A stretch of DNA of 64,000 nt from positions 360,658-424,657 of the forward strand of contig NZ_BMIN01000001.1 in assembly GCF_014642405.1 (NCBI RefSeq), written 5' to 3'. Both the position numbers and the translations under genes were made by a program. The notes under the pieces are model-generated. The model was given only the letters and a program-made list of their open reading frames with translations. It was not told where the DNA came from and made no database searches. Source of the stretch: Pontibacillus salipaludis. GTDB taxonomy: Bacteria > Bacillota > Bacilli > Bacillales > BH030062. This document shows positions 36,446 through 46,544 of this stretch, in pieces. Numbering within the stretch: the first letter of the stretch is position 1; each line of letters begins with the position of its first letter.

Positions 36446-36886
36446 TTAATTACATAAGGTTTTGCTTTTTTTTAGGTGCTTAACCAACCGAACTGTCGTG
36501 CCTTTGTCAGGAATTGATGTGATATCCACTTCGTCCATAAAGTTTTCCATGATTGTAAAACCCATCCCAGAACGCTCTAATTCCGGTTTTGATGTATATA
36601 GAGGTTGTTTGGCTTCGTCTACATTCTCAATTCCCATCCCCTCATCCCAAATCGAGATAGAAACCGTTCCTTCTACTATTTCACAATCAATGTGAACCAA
36701 CCCTCCCGGATAGCCATCATAGCCGTGAATAATAGCATTGGTTACTGCTTCAGAAACCACTGTTTTAATTTCTGTAAGCTCATCCATTGTTGGGTCTAAT
36801 TGTGTAATAAAAGCCGCAACGGTTACACGTGCGAACGATTCATTCTCACTTAAGGCAGAGAATTGGATATGCATTTCATTCTTCAT
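36446..36886 (-). CDS. spoIIAB: Anti-sigma F factor SpoIIAB
   Basis: A 146-residue GHKL-type kinase. The ATP site has [13 protein letters not shown] (N box), DEGMGIEN (G1) and SGMGFTIM (G2). It binds SigF and phosphorylates SpoIIAA. The start overlaps the spoIIAA stop by one base. Confidence 0.96.
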   Translation of the reverse strand: MKNEMHIQFSALSENESFARVTVAAFITQLDPTMDELTEIKTVVSEAVTNAIIHGYDGYPGGLVHIDCEIVEGTVSISIWDEGMGIENVDEAKQPLYTSKPELERSGMGFTIMENFMDEVDITSIPDKGTTVRLVKHLKKSKTLCN

Positions 36887-37239
36887 TAGGAAGCCACCCC
36901 CAACGTTTCAAGTGCAAACGCTTCGTTTTCTTCTAAACGAATAATTTTAAACAAACCCGACATTTCAAACAATCTCTGAACAGCAGGAGAGATTGAACAA
37001 ACCACCATCTCGCCACCCTGTTGCTTAACTTCTTTATATCTTCCTAAAATCACACCTAATCCTGAGCTATCCATAAAGCTTAGCGCTTCTAAGTTCAGAA
37101 TCACGTGCTTTAGATTTTGCTTTGATAAGATGTCCTGCCAGTCGTTACGTAAATTTTCTGCTTCATGATGATCAAGCTCACCAGATAAGCGAACCAATAA
37201 AACATGCTGTTTAGTTTCAAAGTGAACTGAAAGACTCAC
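36886..37239 (-). CDS. spoIIAA: Anti-sigma F factor antagonist SpoIIAA
   Basis: A 117-residue STAS-domain protein. S58 in [16 protein letters not shown] is the residue phosphorylated by SpoIIAB and dephosphorylated by SpoIIE. The unphosphorylated form frees SigF in the forespore. First gene of the core spoIIA operon, behind a SigH-like promoter. Confidence 0.96.
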   Translation of the reverse strand: MSLSVHFETKQHVLLVRLSGELDHHEAENLRNDWQDILSKQNLKHVILNLEALSFMDSSGLGVILGRYKEVKQQGGEMVVCSISPAVQRLFEMSGLFKIIRLEENEAFALETLGVAS

Positions 37240-37273
37240 TGGTATTTCCTCCTTGTTAATGGGTTAATGAGTC

Positions 37274-37301
37274 TTTCTTCTTTTTTATGCCTATTTCCTG
37301 C
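37274..37301 (-). promoter_or_regulatory. SigH-type promoter of spoIIA
   Basis: On the minus strand GCAGGAAAT (37293-37301), 12 bases, GAAGAAA (37274-37280). The -35 closely matches RWAGGAWWT; the -10 is moderate. spoIIA is SigH- and Spo0A-dependent in B. subtilis. Confidence 0.55.
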
Positions 37302-37343
37302 TCCGTGACAAAACTAGTCTTGGTTCGAGTAAAGGTCTTATAT

Positions 37344-38510
37344 TTAGCGTTGTTTCACCATTTCACTCATGGAACGTTTAAATAACGTCCACACCCCTGC
37401 TTCTTCAACCGCTTCATTTACAACTACGTTCGTTTTAGATAACGGTTTACCATTACTTGTAATCGTAAGTGTCCCTACTGTTTCGCCTTTTTGAATAGGT
37501 AACGTTAAGTTCTTGTTATACACTAATTTTTCATCTACATTCTCAATCGTTTGACCTTTTTTCTTCAATACAGATACAGATTCACTTGTTACTACATCAA
37601 CTTTCGTTTTAGCCGCTCGTATATTTTTAAGTGTATCGACTGGTTGATGACGTTCATATAATGACTCCGTTTCATAATGATTAAATGCATAGTCAAGCAT
37701 TGCGGATATATCAGCATTTCTATCTTTCGGGGTTTCAGCACCCATAACCACTGCAATGACTCTCATATCGTCTTTCTTTGCAGTTGCTGTTAGACAATAC
37801 ATTGCTTCTCGTGTGAAGCCAGTTTTTAAGCCATCTACACCAGTATAAAATTTAACGAGTTTGTTCGTATTCACAAGCCAGAACTCGTTATCTGTACCTT
37901 TTCTTAGGTAATCTTCATAAATACTTGTATATTTTGTAATCTGTTCATGCTTCAACAATTCTTTAGCCATCACAGCCATATCATGGGCGGTACTGTAATG
38001 ATCATTAGCTGGTAAGCCGGTGGTATTTTGGAATTTTGTATTTGTAAGACCAAGTTCTTTTACCTTTTGGTTCATTTGCTTCACAAATGCCGCTTCGCTA
38101 CCAGCAATCCTCTCTGCTAACGCAACAGAAGCATCATTACCGGAGGCCACTGCGACTCCTTTTAGAAGTTCTTCTACTGTCATTTCTTCACCAGGCTCCA
38201 GGAAAATTTGCGATCCTCCCATAGATGCAGCATATTCACTTGCACGCACTTTTTCGTTTAACTTTAGCTTCCCTTCATCTAAAGCTTCCATTATAAGAAT
38301 CATCGTCATAATTTTTGTCATGCTAGCAGGAGGAAGTGACTCTCCTGAGTTTTTCTCATAAAGAATCTCACCTGTATCACGCTCTAACAGAATGGCTGAC
38401 TTTGCACTTTCTACCAATTCCGGACCTGACTCTTCTTTCGCATTAGAGACAGGTGCAAACATTGTCATTATCATCGTCATCAAAATGAACCAGACACCTA
38501 TTTTTTTCAT
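37344..38510 (-). CDS. dacF: D-alanyl-D-alanine carboxypeptidase DacF
   Basis: A 388-residue exported low-molecular-weight penicillin-binding protein active in the forespore. The signal peptide ends near VSNAK; the motifs are S63-M-T-K66, SGN in VASGNDAS and KTG in DGLKTGFTRE. The ATG at 38510 has GGAGGG six bases upstream; a start 13 codons earlier has none. As in B. subtilis it lies directly upstream of spoIIAA and adjusts cortex cross-linking. Confidence 0.93.
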   Translation of the reverse strand: MKKIGVWFILMTMIMTMFAPVSNAKEESGPELVESAKSAILLERDTGEILYEKNSGESLPPASMTKIMTMILIMEALDEGKLKLNEKVRASEYAASMGGSQIFLEPGEEMTVEELLKGVAVASGNDASVALAERIAGSEAAFVKQMNQKVKELGLTNTKFQNTTGLPANDHYSTAHDMAVMAKELLKHEQITKYTSIYEDYLRKGTDNEFWLVNTNKLVKFYTGVDGLKTGFTREAMYCLTATAKKDDMRVIAVVMGAETPKDRNADISAMLDYAFNHYETESLYERHQPVDTLKNIRAAKTKVDVVTSESVSVLKKKGQTIENVDEKLVYNKNLTLPIQKGETVGTLTITSNGKPLSKTNVVVNEAVEEAGVWTLFKRSMSEMVKQR

Positions 38511-38537
38511 AGAGGTCCCTCCAATCTTTATGTTAGC

Positions 38538-38567
38538 TATTTTTTCCAATGGAGCAAAATATATAAC
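38538..38567 (-). promoter_or_regulatory. SigF/SigG-type promoter of dacF
   Basis: On the minus strand GTTATA (38562-38567), 14 bases, GGAAAAAATA (38538-38547). The -10 fits the SigF pattern GGnnAhWMTR. Confidence 0.45.
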
Positions 38568-38598
38568 AACAAAACCAAAAAAATCTTCACCTCACCTA

Positions 38599-38641
38599 TT
38601 TAAAGTACTAAATAGTGCCAGGCACCATTTAGCGCTTTAAA
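38599..38641. repeat. 43-bp imperfect palindrome with GTGCCAGGCAC core
   Basis: TTTAAAG-TA-CTAAAT-A-GTGCC pairs outward from the centre with GGCAC-C-ATTTAG-CG-CTTTAAA. It lies between dacF and the pdp terminator. It has no T run and no gene. It could be a protein-binding site or a small repeat. Confidence 0.65.
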
Positions 38642-38654
38642 GTGATATAGCGCA

Positions 38655-38708
38655 TAAAAAAAGCTCAATGCTAAGGCACTTGATATAAGTGCTCTAAAGC
38701 ATTGAGCT
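38655..38708 (-). terminator. Terminator of the nucleoside salvage operon
   Basis: On the minus strand AGCTCAATGCT...AGCATTGAGCTT with an inner GCACTT/AAGTGC stem, then a seven-T run. Confidence 0.9.
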
Positions 38709-38728
38709 AGTTTAAGAATGGATCTTAT

Positions 38729-40036
38729 TTATTTTTCTGTTACCATGTCGTGAATAAGAGTTGGGGCTTCTACTTTATTCGTTGTGATTGTAATATTCTC
38801 ATAAAGCTTCTGTTTTACGTCTTCTACATCCTCTTGGTTCGAATGTATAGTTAGAAGTGACTCTCCTACTTCTACATAATCGCCCACTTTTTTATTTAAG
38901 TAAAGACCTACTGCTAAGTCAATTTCAGATTCTTTCGTCGCACGACCAGCACCAAGCATCATTGCCGCTGTACCAAGTTCATCTGCTACGATTTCACTTA
39001 CAAACCCAGCTTCTTTGGCCTCAAGTTCAACTTTATACGAAGCCTCTTTCATGACACTTGGATCTTCAACAACACGCTCATCGCCACCTTGAGATTGTAA
39101 GAACGTCGCAAACTTCTCAAGGGCTTTGCCGTTGTTCATGTTCTCTTGAAGTTTCTCACGCGCTTCATTTAAGGTAGCAGCTTTACCTGCTAATACAACC
39201 ATTTGACTGCCTAGAGTCAGGCAAAGTTCTGTAAGGTCTTCTGGACCGTTTCCTTTAAGTGTCTCAATCGCTTCATTTACTTCTAGCGCATTTCCGATTG
39301 CACGCCCAAGAGGCTGGCTCATATCAGAAATAACAGCCATCGTATTGCGACCTACACGGTTACCAATTGCTACCATAGCTTCTGCTAAATCCTTTGAATC
39401 CTCTAAGCTCTTCATGAATGCACCAGCGCCTGTTTTAACATCTAATACAATCGCGTCTGCACCAGCAGCAATTTTCTTACTCATGATCGAGCTCGCAATT
39501 AAAGGAATAGAGTTAACGGTAGCTGTTACGTCACGCAGACCATAAAGCTTCTTATCAGCAGGTGTTAAGTTACCTGTTTGACCAATTACAGAAACTTTGT
39601 TTTTATTTACAAGCTCAATAAATTCACTTTTATCAATTTCTACGTGGAATCCTGGCACTGCTTCAAGTTTGTCGATTGTACCACCTGTATGACCCAGACC
39701 ACGTCCACTCATTTTTGCAACAGGAACATCAAGTGATGCAACAAGAGGTCCTAAGATCAGGGTTGTTGTATCGCCTACACCGCCAGTAGAGTGCTTATCA
39801 ACTTTAATCCCTTCAATTGCGGATAGGTCAATTGTATCCCCACTCTTCACCATTTCCATCGTCATGTTAGCACGTTCTTCGTCATTCATATCTTGGAAGA
39901 AGATTGCCATGCAAAGGGCACTTGCCTGGTAGTCAGGGATATCACCATTCGTATATCCTTCAATGAAAAACGTGATCTCTTCTGGTGTTAACGCTTGTCC
40001 ATCGCGTTTTTTAGCAATAATATCATACATTCTCAT
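38729..40036 (-). CDS. pdp: Pyrimidine-nucleoside phosphorylase
   Basis: A 435-residue enzyme that splits uridine, thymidine or deoxyuridine with phosphate. The phosphate/nucleoside-binding block [18 protein letters not shown] and the [14 protein letters not shown] start of the active site are intact. In B. subtilis pdp lies in the dra-nupC-pdp operon; here it follows pupG and deoB, making one salvage unit. Confidence 0.95.
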   Translation of the reverse strand: MRMYDIIAKKRDGQALTPEEITFFIEGYTNGDIPDYQASALCMAIFFQDMNDEERANMTMEMVKSGDTIDLSAIEGIKVDKHSTGGVGDTTTLILGPLVASLDVPVAKMSGRGLGHTGGTIDKLEAVPGFHVEIDKSEFIELVNKNKVSVIGQTGNLTPADKKLYGLRDVTATVNSIPLIASSIMSKKIAAGADAIVLDVKTGAGAFMKSLEDSKDLAEAMVAIGNRVGRNTMAVISDMSQPLGRAIGNALEVNEAIETLKGNGPEDLTELCLTLGSQMVVLAGKAATLNEAREKLQENMNNGKALEKFATFLQSQGGDERVVEDPSVMKEASYKVELEAKEAGFVSEIVADELGTAAMMLGAGRATKESEIDLAVGLYLNKKVGDYVEVGESLLTIHSNQEDVEDVKQKLYENITITTNKVEAPTLIHDMVTEK

Positions 40037-40067
40037 GTTTATATTCCCCCAGTATCGTCTTCACTTT

Positions 40068-40883
40068 TTACAGTGATTTTGTAAGTTCTTTAACAAAGTT
40101 TAAAAAGTCCTGACGCACTTGTTGTGTTGTTTCAATTACCTCATCGTGCGTTAAAGGCTGATCCAATATACCAGCTGCCATGTTAGAAATACAAGAAATG
40201 CCAAGTACATTCATTCCAGCATGATTCGCTACAATTACTTCTGGCACAGTTGACATACCAACAGCATCTCCCCCCATCGTACGTAGCATGCGCACTTCTG
40301 CGCCTGTTTCGTAAGAAGGTCCTGTGTTTCCTACATATACACCTTCTTGCACCTTAAGACCAAGGCGATCTGCACAAGCTTTCGCATGATTTGTAAGCTC
40401 TACATCATAAGCTTTTGACATATCTGGAAAACGTGCACCAAGTTCATCATCGTTCTTACCGATAAGTGGGTTGTCCCCCATATTATTAATATGATCCGTA
40501 ATAATCATAAGATCTCCTGGTTTAAAGCTTTCATTAATTCCACCTGCGGCGTTTGTAACAAATAGCGATTCAACGCCAAGTTGTTTCATGACGCGAACCG
40601 GGAATGTCACTTGCTTCATATTATAACCTTCGTAGTAGTGGAAACGTCCTTGCATCGCAATAACTTGCTTCCCTTCAAGCTGGCCAATTACTAATTGCCC
40701 TTTATGTCCAGCTACTGTCGATTGAGGAAAATGAGGAATGTCACCATAAGGTATGGTTACAGCACTCTCAATCTCGTCTGCTAATACGCCAAGCCCAGAT
40801 CCAAGGATCATCCCAACAATCGGCTGTTCGGATAACTTTTGTTCAATAAATTGTGCTGCTTCTTTAGTTTGTACTGCGTTCAT
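40068..40883 (-). CDS. pupG: Purine-nucleoside phosphorylase PupG
   Basis: A 271-residue trimeric-type enzyme acting on guanosine and inosine. Motifs: GSGLG at the start, [21 protein letters not shown] and the [21 protein letters not shown] block. It yields ribose 1-phosphate, the DeoB substrate. It lies 15 bases after deoB. Confidence 0.93.
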   Translation of the reverse strand: MNAVQTKEAAQFIEQKLSEQPIVGMILGSGLGVLADEIESAVTIPYGDIPHFPQSTVAGHKGQLVIGQLEGKQVIAMQGRFHYYEGYNMKQVTFPVRVMKQLGVESLFVTNAAGGINESFKPGDLMIITDHINNMGDNPLIGKNDDELGARFPDMSKAYDVELTNHAKACADRLGLKVQEGVYVGNTGPSYETGAEVRMLRTMGGDAVGMSTVPEVIVANHAGMNVLGISCISNMAAGILDQPLTHDEVIETTQQVRQDFLNFVKELTKSL

Positions 40884-40898
40884 GTGTACGTCCTCCCC

Positions 40899-42074
40899 TT
40901 ACTTTAGATCTTTTAAGAAACTCTTGCCGTGTTCAGGCATTTTAATGTTAAAGTTCTCTGCAACTGTAGCACCAATATCAGAGAATGTTTCACGTAGGGG
41001 TAACTCTTTCCCCTTTCCAAACTGCTTGTTATAAACAAGTAGTGGTACTAACTCTCGCGTATGATCTGTGCCATGGTGTATTGGGTCATTACCATGATCC
41101 GCTGTGATAAGTAATAAATCATCTTCATTTAGTTTGTCTAGAACTTCTGGTAGACGTTTGTCAAATGCTTCTAGAGCTTCACCGTACCCCTGAGGATCAC
41201 GACGGTGACCATATTTCGCATCAAAGTCAACAAGGTTTAAGAAGTTTAAACCAGTAAAGTCTTTATCCATGGACTGTACAAGTTTATCCATACCATCCAT
41301 GTTATCTTTCGTACGAATCTCTTCTGTAACACCTTCTCCATCGTAGATATCAGAGATTTTACCCAGAGCAATTACGTCATAATTCTCATCTTTCATCTCA
41401 TTCATCACAGTACGACCGAATGGTTTCAGTGCGTAATCATGACGATTAGAAGTACGTTCAAATTTGCCTTCTTTTCCTACGAAAGGACGAGCAATAACCC
41501 GACCAATCATATATTTCTCATCTTTCGTTAACTCACGTACCATTTCACAGATTTCATAAAGTTCTTTAACAGGTACTACTTCCTCGTGAGCAGCAATCTG
41601 AATAACAGAATCTGCAGATGTATAGACAATAAGAGCTCCTGTTTCCACATGCTCAGGACCCAATTCGTCTAGTATAGCTGTTCCTGAAGCAGGTTTGTTT
41701 CCAATTACTTTACGTCCGCTTCGCTCTTCAATCTCATCGATCAACTCTTTTGGAAATTCCTCAAATGTTCGGAACGGGGTATCAATATAAAGGCCCATAA
41801 TCTCCCAATGCCCTGTCATTGTATCTTTCCCATTAGAAGCTTCCTGCATCTTCGTGTAATGAGCTAGCGGTTTTTCTGCCGGGTCGATCCCTTGAAGAGG
41901 ACGGATATTGCTAAGACCAAGTTTGGCCATATTCGGCATGTTGAGTCCCTTCATATGTTCAGCAATATGTCCTAACGTATCAGCGCCCTTATCATTAAAT
42001 TGCTCTGCATCTGGTGCTTCACCAATCCCTACTGAGTCTAATACGATTAAAAATACACGTTTATATTGTTCCAT
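40899..42074 (-). CDS. deoB: Phosphopentomutase
   Basis: A 391-residue alkaline-phosphatase-superfamily enzyme that interconverts (deoxy)ribose 1- and 5-phosphates. Metal sites are in [12 protein letters not shown], the TMTGHWEI loop with its active threonine, and ITADHGNDP. It is the first gene of deoB-pupG-pdp and carries a perfect palindrome in its upstream region. Confidence 0.95.
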   Translation of the reverse strand: MEQYKRVFLIVLDSVGIGEAPDAEQFNDKGADTLGHIAEHMKGLNMPNMAKLGLSNIRPLQGIDPAEKPLAHYTKMQEASNGKDTMTGHWEIMGLYIDTPFRTFEEFPKELIDEIEERSGRKVIGNKPASGTAILDELGPEHVETGALIVYTSADSVIQIAAHEEVVPVKELYEICEMVRELTKDEKYMIGRVIARPFVGKEGKFERTSNRHDYALKPFGRTVMNEMKDENYDVIALGKISDIYDGEGVTEEIRTKDNMDGMDKLVQSMDKDFTGLNFLNLVDFDAKYGHRRDPQGYGEALEAFDKRLPEVLDKLNEDDLLLITADHGNDPIHHGTDHTRELVPLLVYNKQFGKGKELPLRETFSDIGATVAENFNIKMPEHGKSFLKDLK

Positions 42075-42144
42075 TAATTCGATCCCTCCTATAAAGTTTA
42101 CATTCCCTTAATGAACAAATCTATGCAGTTCAGGAAGAGTGGTA

Positions 42145-42159
42145 TGATGTCAGACATCA
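42145..42159. promoter_or_regulatory. Perfect palindrome upstream of deoB, operator candidate
   Basis: TGATGTCAGACATCA, a 15-bp perfect inverted repeat, 70 bases before the deoB start and 85 bases or less from the xerD stop. The TGTC-N-GACA core resembles GntR-family operators. The binding protein is not known. Confidence 0.5.
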
Positions 42160-42174
42160 ATTTTTTGGAAAAAA

Positions 42175-43062
42175 TTACGCTCTTGGATGATAAGAGCGGT
42201 AAATGTCTGTTAGTCTTGCTTTTGACACGTGCGTATAAATCTGTGTCGTAGAAATATCAGCATGTCCAAGCATCTCCTGTACAGCTCGAAGATCTGCTCC
42301 ATTCTCTAATAAGTGCGTAGCGAAAGAATGACGCAATGTGTGAGGTGTAATTTCTTTTTCGACTCCCACTTCTTTCGCAACCGCTTTCAATATCTTCCAA
42401 AACCCCTGTCTAGACAATGGGCGACCATGATGATTAACAAACAACTCATCTGTTTGGTTTTGCTTTACGAGTTCAGATCTCGAACTAGATAAATAGATTT
42501 CCACCGAATTTTTAGCCATGTTACCAAGTGGAATAATTCTCTCTTTTGAACCTTTCCCTAAGCATCGAACAAACCCCATTGTTAAATGAAGGTCACTTAC
42601 TTTTAGAGATACTAGTTCTGTAACTCGTAGACCTGTAGCGTAAAGCATTTCTAACATAGCTTTATTTCGAATCGATAAAGCGTCCTGCGCGTTCATAGCC
42701 AGCAAAGCATCTACTTCCTTCATAGATAAAATCTTCGGAAGTTTCCTCTCTTTCTTCGGTGTTTCAATATGTAAGCTAGGATCTGACTGAGCTAGCTGTT
42801 CACGTACAAGAAATTGATGGAAAGCCCTAACAGAAGAAAGCGTTCGAGCGATAGTAGACTGTGAACGGTTAAGATCATTTAAATGGTGCAGGTACTGCAT
42901 AATATGCGTGCGGGTAATCACACGAACGTCCGAAATCTCAGTATTTTTTTGTAAAAAGGTGACATACTGAGTAAGGTCTCTTTCGTAAGACATAAGGGTA
43001 TTCTGAGACAACCCTCGTTCAATCTTTAGATAATGAAGGAAATCTTTACGCTCATCTTCCAT
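42175..43062 (-). CDS. xerD: Site-specific tyrosine recombinase XerD
   Basis: A 295-residue recombinase that with XerC (CodV) resolves chromosome dimers at dif. Catalytic residues are R146, K170, H241, R244, H267 and Y276 ([10 protein letters not shown]). The N-terminal SAM-like domain occupies about 1-85. It lies between yqzK and the deoB operon as in B. subtilis (formerly ripX). Confidence 0.95.
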   Translation of the reverse strand: MEDERKDFLHYLKIERGLSQNTLMSYERDLTQYVTFLQKNTEISDVRVITRTHIMQYLHHLNDLNRSQSTIARTLSSVRAFHQFLVREQLAQSDPSLHIETPKKERKLPKILSMKEVDALLAMNAQDALSIRNKAMLEMLYATGLRVTELVSLKVSDLHLTMGFVRCLGKGSKERIIPLGNMAKNSVEIYLSSSRSELVKQNQTDELFVNHHGRPLSRQGFWKILKAVAKEVGVEKEITPHTLRHSFATHLLENGADLRAVQEMLGHADISTTQIYTHVSKARLTDIYRSYHPRA

Positions 43063-43068
43063 AAACCA

Positions 43069-43284
43069 TTACTCCCCTAACCGGAAAAAGATCGATAAAC
43101 GATCTACAATTTGTTCTTCTTCCCATTGAAATACTTTAACAGCTTTACCTTCAGGCTCATCATAACGATGAATCTGTTCGTACTCATCATTCATCATACG
43201 TAAACCAAAATAAAATAATAAAGTACACGCTGTAAAAATCACAAAGATTTTTATTGTATCTTTTATTAGTTGTACTAAACGCAT
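43069..43284 (-). CDS. yqzK: DUF4227 family protein YqzK
   Basis: A 71-residue protein with one hydrophobic helix (about 8-28) and a charged C-terminal half including EYEQIHRYDEPEG and FQWEEE. The start at 43284 has GGAG eight bases upstream; a longer frame to 43407 has no ribosome site. Length and place between xerD and fur match YqzK. Function unknown. Confidence 0.82.
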   Translation of the reverse strand: MRLVQLIKDTIKIFVIFTACTLLFYFGLRMMNDEYEQIHRYDEPEGKAVKVFQWEEEQIVDRLSIFFRLGE

Positions 43285-43511
43285 CCGCACATCTCCTTTA
43301 GTGCTTATGTCCTTTAGTACAAGATATGCCAGAAATTCGGTAAAATATACGAGAAATCTAGTAAAAAAAAGAGAAACACAAGATAAAAGTAACCGATTTC
43401 TTTTCATTTGTAAATAGAAATAAACGGATTGGCGTTTTTTATATGCGATAATAGGTGAATCGACGATGGACCCAAAAGTTAACGATCATCTTTTAGAGAT
43501 TGCAAATAAAA

Positions 43512-43537
43512 AACCTTTCTTCCAATTGGAAAAAAGG
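43512..43537 (-). terminator. Terminator of fur
   Basis: On the minus strand CCTTTTTTCCAATTGGAAGAAAGG followed by TTTTTTATTTG, at the end of fur. Confidence 0.8.
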
Positions 43538-43547
43538 CATTCACACA

Positions 43548-44000
43548 TTATGATTTTACTGTTACAACCTGGCATTTCTTACAGATACCGTGAAACGTAA
43601 GTCTGTGGTCCTTAACTTGGAAACCCCAATCACTTTCAACCTGTTTCTCTACATCGATAAGCAGGTCTTCTTCAATTTCTTCAACAGCACCGCATTCCAC
43701 ACAAACAAGATGGTGGTGAAAATGTTCCGCCCCTTCTTTACGCAAGTCGTAGCGAGAGACTCCATCTCCAAAGTTGATTTTATCGACGATCTTTAATTCA
43801 GATAATAATTCTAATGTACGATAAACCGTAGCAAGCCCTATTTCAGGTGCTTTTTCTTTTACGAGGAGGTAAACGTCTTCTGCACTTAAATGATCCTCTT
43901 CATGTTCGAGCAAAACACGAACGGTTGCTTCACGCTGCGGCGTTAGCTTATAGCTCTGGGAATGGAGCTGTTTTTTAATTTTCTCTATGCGTTGTTCCAT
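43548..44000 (-). CDS. fur: Ferric uptake regulator Fur
   Basis: A 150-residue Fur-family repressor. The winged helix (LTPQREATVRVLLEH) is followed by the metal-binding HFHHHLVC and two CxxC pairs (CVEC, CKKC) that hold structural zinc. With iron bound it represses iron-uptake genes. The start at 44000 has GAGGGAGGG seven bases upstream; the frame extends 20 codons further without a site. A Fur-box-like sequence lies upstream. Confidence 0.9.
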   Translation of the reverse strand: MEQRIEKIKKQLHSQSYKLTPQREATVRVLLEHEEDHLSAEDVYLLVKEKAPEIGLATVYRTLELLSELKIVDKINFGDGVSRYDLRKEGAEHFHHHLVCVECGAVEEIEEDLLIDVEKQVESDWGFQVKDHRLTFHGICKKCQVVTVKS

Positions 44001-44084
44001 GACTGGTCCCTCCCTCGTATATCCATCTTTCATTATAAGCAGATATAGAGAAAGTGTCAAATTATATTCATTACAATCTATTAA

Positions 44085-44099
44085 TTAGAATGATTATCA
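44085..44099. promoter_or_regulatory. Fur-box-like site upstream of fur
   Basis: TTAGAATGATTATCA matches the 7-1-7 Fur box TGATAATnATTATCA at 12 of 14 fixed positions. It lies 85 bases before the fur start. Confidence 0.5.
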
Positions 44100-44109
44100 C
44101 CTAAAAATC

Positions 44110-44751
44110 TTAAGATCCATAGATAAATTCTACTACAGCTTTCAACGCACCAGGCGATACATAGGACTCTATAATCGATGCAATACTTAACACCCCAAAC
44201 AGAATAACAAATATTGCACCGTACCTCATCAACGGAGGCAATAACGGCTGATGCCCTTTCTTTGCCATGAGTTTTTGAAGTAATGTAAAAGAAAAAATCA
44301 TCGCAATGCTACCTGCCATAATATAAACAGGAATGATAATCAAGTTTTGAGGGGCAATCGAAGCCGCCGCCATGAACAATCCTTTCCACCCCATTTGATT
44401 AACAAGAAAACCCACCGAAAACCCTACCACAATCCCTTTCATGAATAACAAGATCCAAATAATCGGCATACCGATCACTGACATACCAAGAATGAAAATG
44501 AGTAGCAAGTATTTCAGATGGTAAAAGAAACTACTCTTCAAAAGACTTTGGGCATCACTTACCGTCCCGCCCATCATTTGTTCAAAGAATTGATCAAGAT
44601 AAAAAAACAAATCCTGCTTTTGAATAACGTTCATACTATTTACAATGACAGCTCCAAAAACGATTCCTATTAAAAATAACAAGCTAGTAAATACGTATAT
44701 ACTAGCATTTTCACGAATGTGTTGAGAGGCAGCGTGTCCTTTGGCGTACAT
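44110..44751 (-). CDS. spoIIM: Stage II sporulation protein M
   Basis: A 213-residue membrane protein with about five helices, part of the SpoIIDMP complex that drives engulfment of the forespore. The KGIVVGFSVGFLVNQMGWKG and APQNLIIIPVYI segments are typical. It lies next to fur and has a good SigE-type promoter. Confidence 0.94.
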   Translation of the reverse strand: MYAKGHAASQHIRENASIYVFTSLLFLIGIVFGAVIVNSMNVIQKQDLFFYLDQFFEQMMGGTVSDAQSLLKSSFFYHLKYLLLIFILGMSVIGMPIIWILLFMKGIVVGFSVGFLVNQMGWKGLFMAAASIAPQNLIIIPVYIMAGSIAMIFSFTLLQKLMAKKGHQPLLPPLMRYGAIFVILFGVLSIASIIESYVSPGALKAVVEFIYGS

Positions 44752-44792
44752 GAGAATCCCCCATTTCTAGCGATCTGTTCTAGTTATTAGGT

Positions 44793-44819
44793 ATTCTATG
44801 AAGGATTCTCTTAATATAG
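44793..44819 (-). promoter_or_regulatory. SigE-type promoter of spoIIM
   Basis: On the minus strand CTATATT (44813-44819), 12 bases, CATAGAAT (44793-44800), close to consensus. The start codon is 42 bases downstream. Confidence 0.6.
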
Positions 44820-44841
44820 ACCAAGTAAGAGAGATACTTTT

Positions 44842-45996
44842 CTATCTCTCTTTTTTTATTCTTCCGTATGTACCTCCACCACCTGCTTCAACTGCTACAT
44901 GCCCTGAACGGTTTTGTACAATTGTATACGCTAGTGAGGATGGCACGATCGTTTCTAACTCATCTTTAGAACAATGATGGAGAATATTCATTTCTGTACC
45001 AAAGGCTTTTAATAACTTCTCCAACGTTTTTGGCCCGAGTTTCGGCAAATACTCTAGTGGAATTTGATGAATATAGGGAGGCCTCTTCCTTGGGTGATCC
45101 CCCTCCTTCTTCAACTCATCAATCCGGTCCGCCACACCTTTTACTACAGACGCTTCCTCACAGTGACAATTCTCAAGGGCTTCTGAGCACGTAATGCAAA
45201 CGGTGGTGTAGTATTTGCCAAGTAGAGGATTCATCCCATAATTTGCAACTATTCTTCTCCCGTGTTTTTCGTGAAGGGAGAGCAACAACTCATTAAACGT
45301 ACATCTTTCCATTTTAATGCTCTGGTACTCTCGAGCGATTTTAGGAAGCGAATGGGCGTCTGAATTTGTTAAAAAGGAATACGGAGAAAGTTCTTCAATT
45401 CCTCCAGCCATCGAGCTATCCGCACTTAGACCAAGTTCAACGCCATCAATCAGTCGGGGATCAAATACTTCCTCAAGAGACTCTACAACCCCTTTCCCAT
45501 ACAAACTTTTAAAAGGGGTAAAAATGTGTGCCGGAATAAATATCCCCCCTTCTGCTTTTACATAATTCTGAAGGTCTCTTGCAGTTCCATACATTCGTTG
45601 AGAACTTAACGTTATGTTCGTCACACGCTCACTAAGCCAGACCGTGAAGCGTTGCATAGCTACCATGGTGGGAAAATAACATAAAACATGGATTGGCCCC
45701 TGACAGTGCTCATCGTACACCTCCACCTCACAACCTAAAAGAAGGGTTAAAGGACCATAACGAATACCACCTTCTGAGAGCTCCACCGCCTTCCCTTCCT
45801 TAATAAGACGAAGGATTTCTGATTGTACATCAGGTACATGACTGTCTATTACCCCTACCATGTCTAATCCTTTTTGATAAGCAGCATGATCCACAATATT
45901 TGTAAGAGTTAATTTGTCAGATGCAGTAATTTTAACCGGATCTCCGTATATCGTTCTCCCAATATGAACATGAAGATCTGCAAAATACGTCCCCAT
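44842..45996 (-). CDS. Endonuclease Q family protein (PHP domain)
   Basis: A 384-residue protein with an N-terminal PHP metallohydrolase domain (FADLHVHIG, D7, H9, H11; later TNSDAHSLPKIAREY), a four-cysteine zinc-binding segment (CITCSEALENCHC) and a C-terminal helix-hairpin-helix (LPKLGPKTLEKLLKAFG). This layout is that of EndoQ, which cuts DNA 5' of deaminated bases such as uracil and hypoxanthine. B. subtilis YqxK sits at the same place. It overlaps nudF by one base. Activity is inferred from family. Confidence 0.85.
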   Translation of the reverse strand: MGTYFADLHVHIGRTIYGDPVKITASDKLTLTNIVDHAAYQKGLDMVGVIDSHVPDVQSEILRLIKEGKAVELSEGGIRYGPLTLLLGCEVEVYDEHCQGPIHVLCYFPTMVAMQRFTVWLSERVTNITLSSQRMYGTARDLQNYVKAEGGIFIPAHIFTPFKSLYGKGVVESLEEVFDPRLIDGVELGLSADSSMAGGIEELSPYSFLTNSDAHSLPKIAREYQSIKMERCTFNELLLSLHEKHGRRIVANYGMNPLLGKYYTTVCITCSEALENCHCEEASVVKGVADRIDELKKEGDHPRKRPPYIHQIPLEYLPKLGPKTLEKLLKAFGTEMNILHHCSKDELETIVPSSLAYTIVQNRSGHVAVEAGGGGTYGRIKKER

Positions 45997-46544
45997 TACG
46001 ACATTAAACCTTCTAACTTCACATAGAGAAGCGCATAAGCTGTTTTCGCATCCCAGATTCTCTGTTCTCTTTCCATTTCTTCAGCTTCTTGCAATGATGC
46101 TTCAATCAACTCTACGAATTCATCGTCATCTCCATCCAGTTTGTTCTCTGCTTTCTTCAAATCTTTTGCTAGATATAAATGAACGATTTCATCTGCAAAT
46201 CCAGGTGATGTAGAGAATGAGGTAACAAATTCAAGGGATTCTGTAGTATATCCCGTCTCTTCTTCTAACTCCCTTTTTGCTGTCTCATCAGGATCTTCCC
46301 CTGGCTCTAGTTTGCCAGCCGGGATCTCTACCACTGACCGCTCCAACGCTTTCCGATATTGCTCAACAAGGACCATTTTCCCCTCTGGGGTAATAGGAAT
46401 AATCGCTACAGCACCAGGGTGTTTAATGAGTTCTCTTTTCGATGTATTCCCATCGGGCAATGAAACATCGTCTACTTGAAGAGAAATCACCTTCCCTTTA
46501 TAGATTGATTCAGTATGTACGGTTTTTTCTTCGAATTTTTTCAT
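45996..46544 (-). CDS. nudF: ADP-ribose pyrophosphatase NudF
   Basis: A 182-residue Nudix hydrolase that splits ADP-ribose to AMP and ribose 5-phosphate. The Nudix box GKLEPGEDPDETAKRELEEE-TGY fits GX5EX7REUXEEXGU exactly. The start at 46544 has GAGGAG eight bases upstream; the TTG six codons before overlaps it. Forms a coupled pair with the EndoQ-like gene. Confidence 0.93.
   Translation of the reverse strand: MKKFEEKTVHTESIYKGKVISLQVDDVSLPDGNTSKRELIKHPGAVAIIPITPEGKMVLVEQYRKALERSVVEIPAGKLEPGEDPDETAKRELEEETGYTTESLEFVTSFSTSPGFADEIVHLYLAKDLKKAENKLDGDDDEFVELIEASLQEAEEMEREQRIWDAKTAYALLYVKLEGLMS

Noticed and set aside
42175..43062. xerD as a phage integrase
   Set aside because: Full XerD length, conserved synteny with yqzK and deoB, and no att-like repeats next to it.
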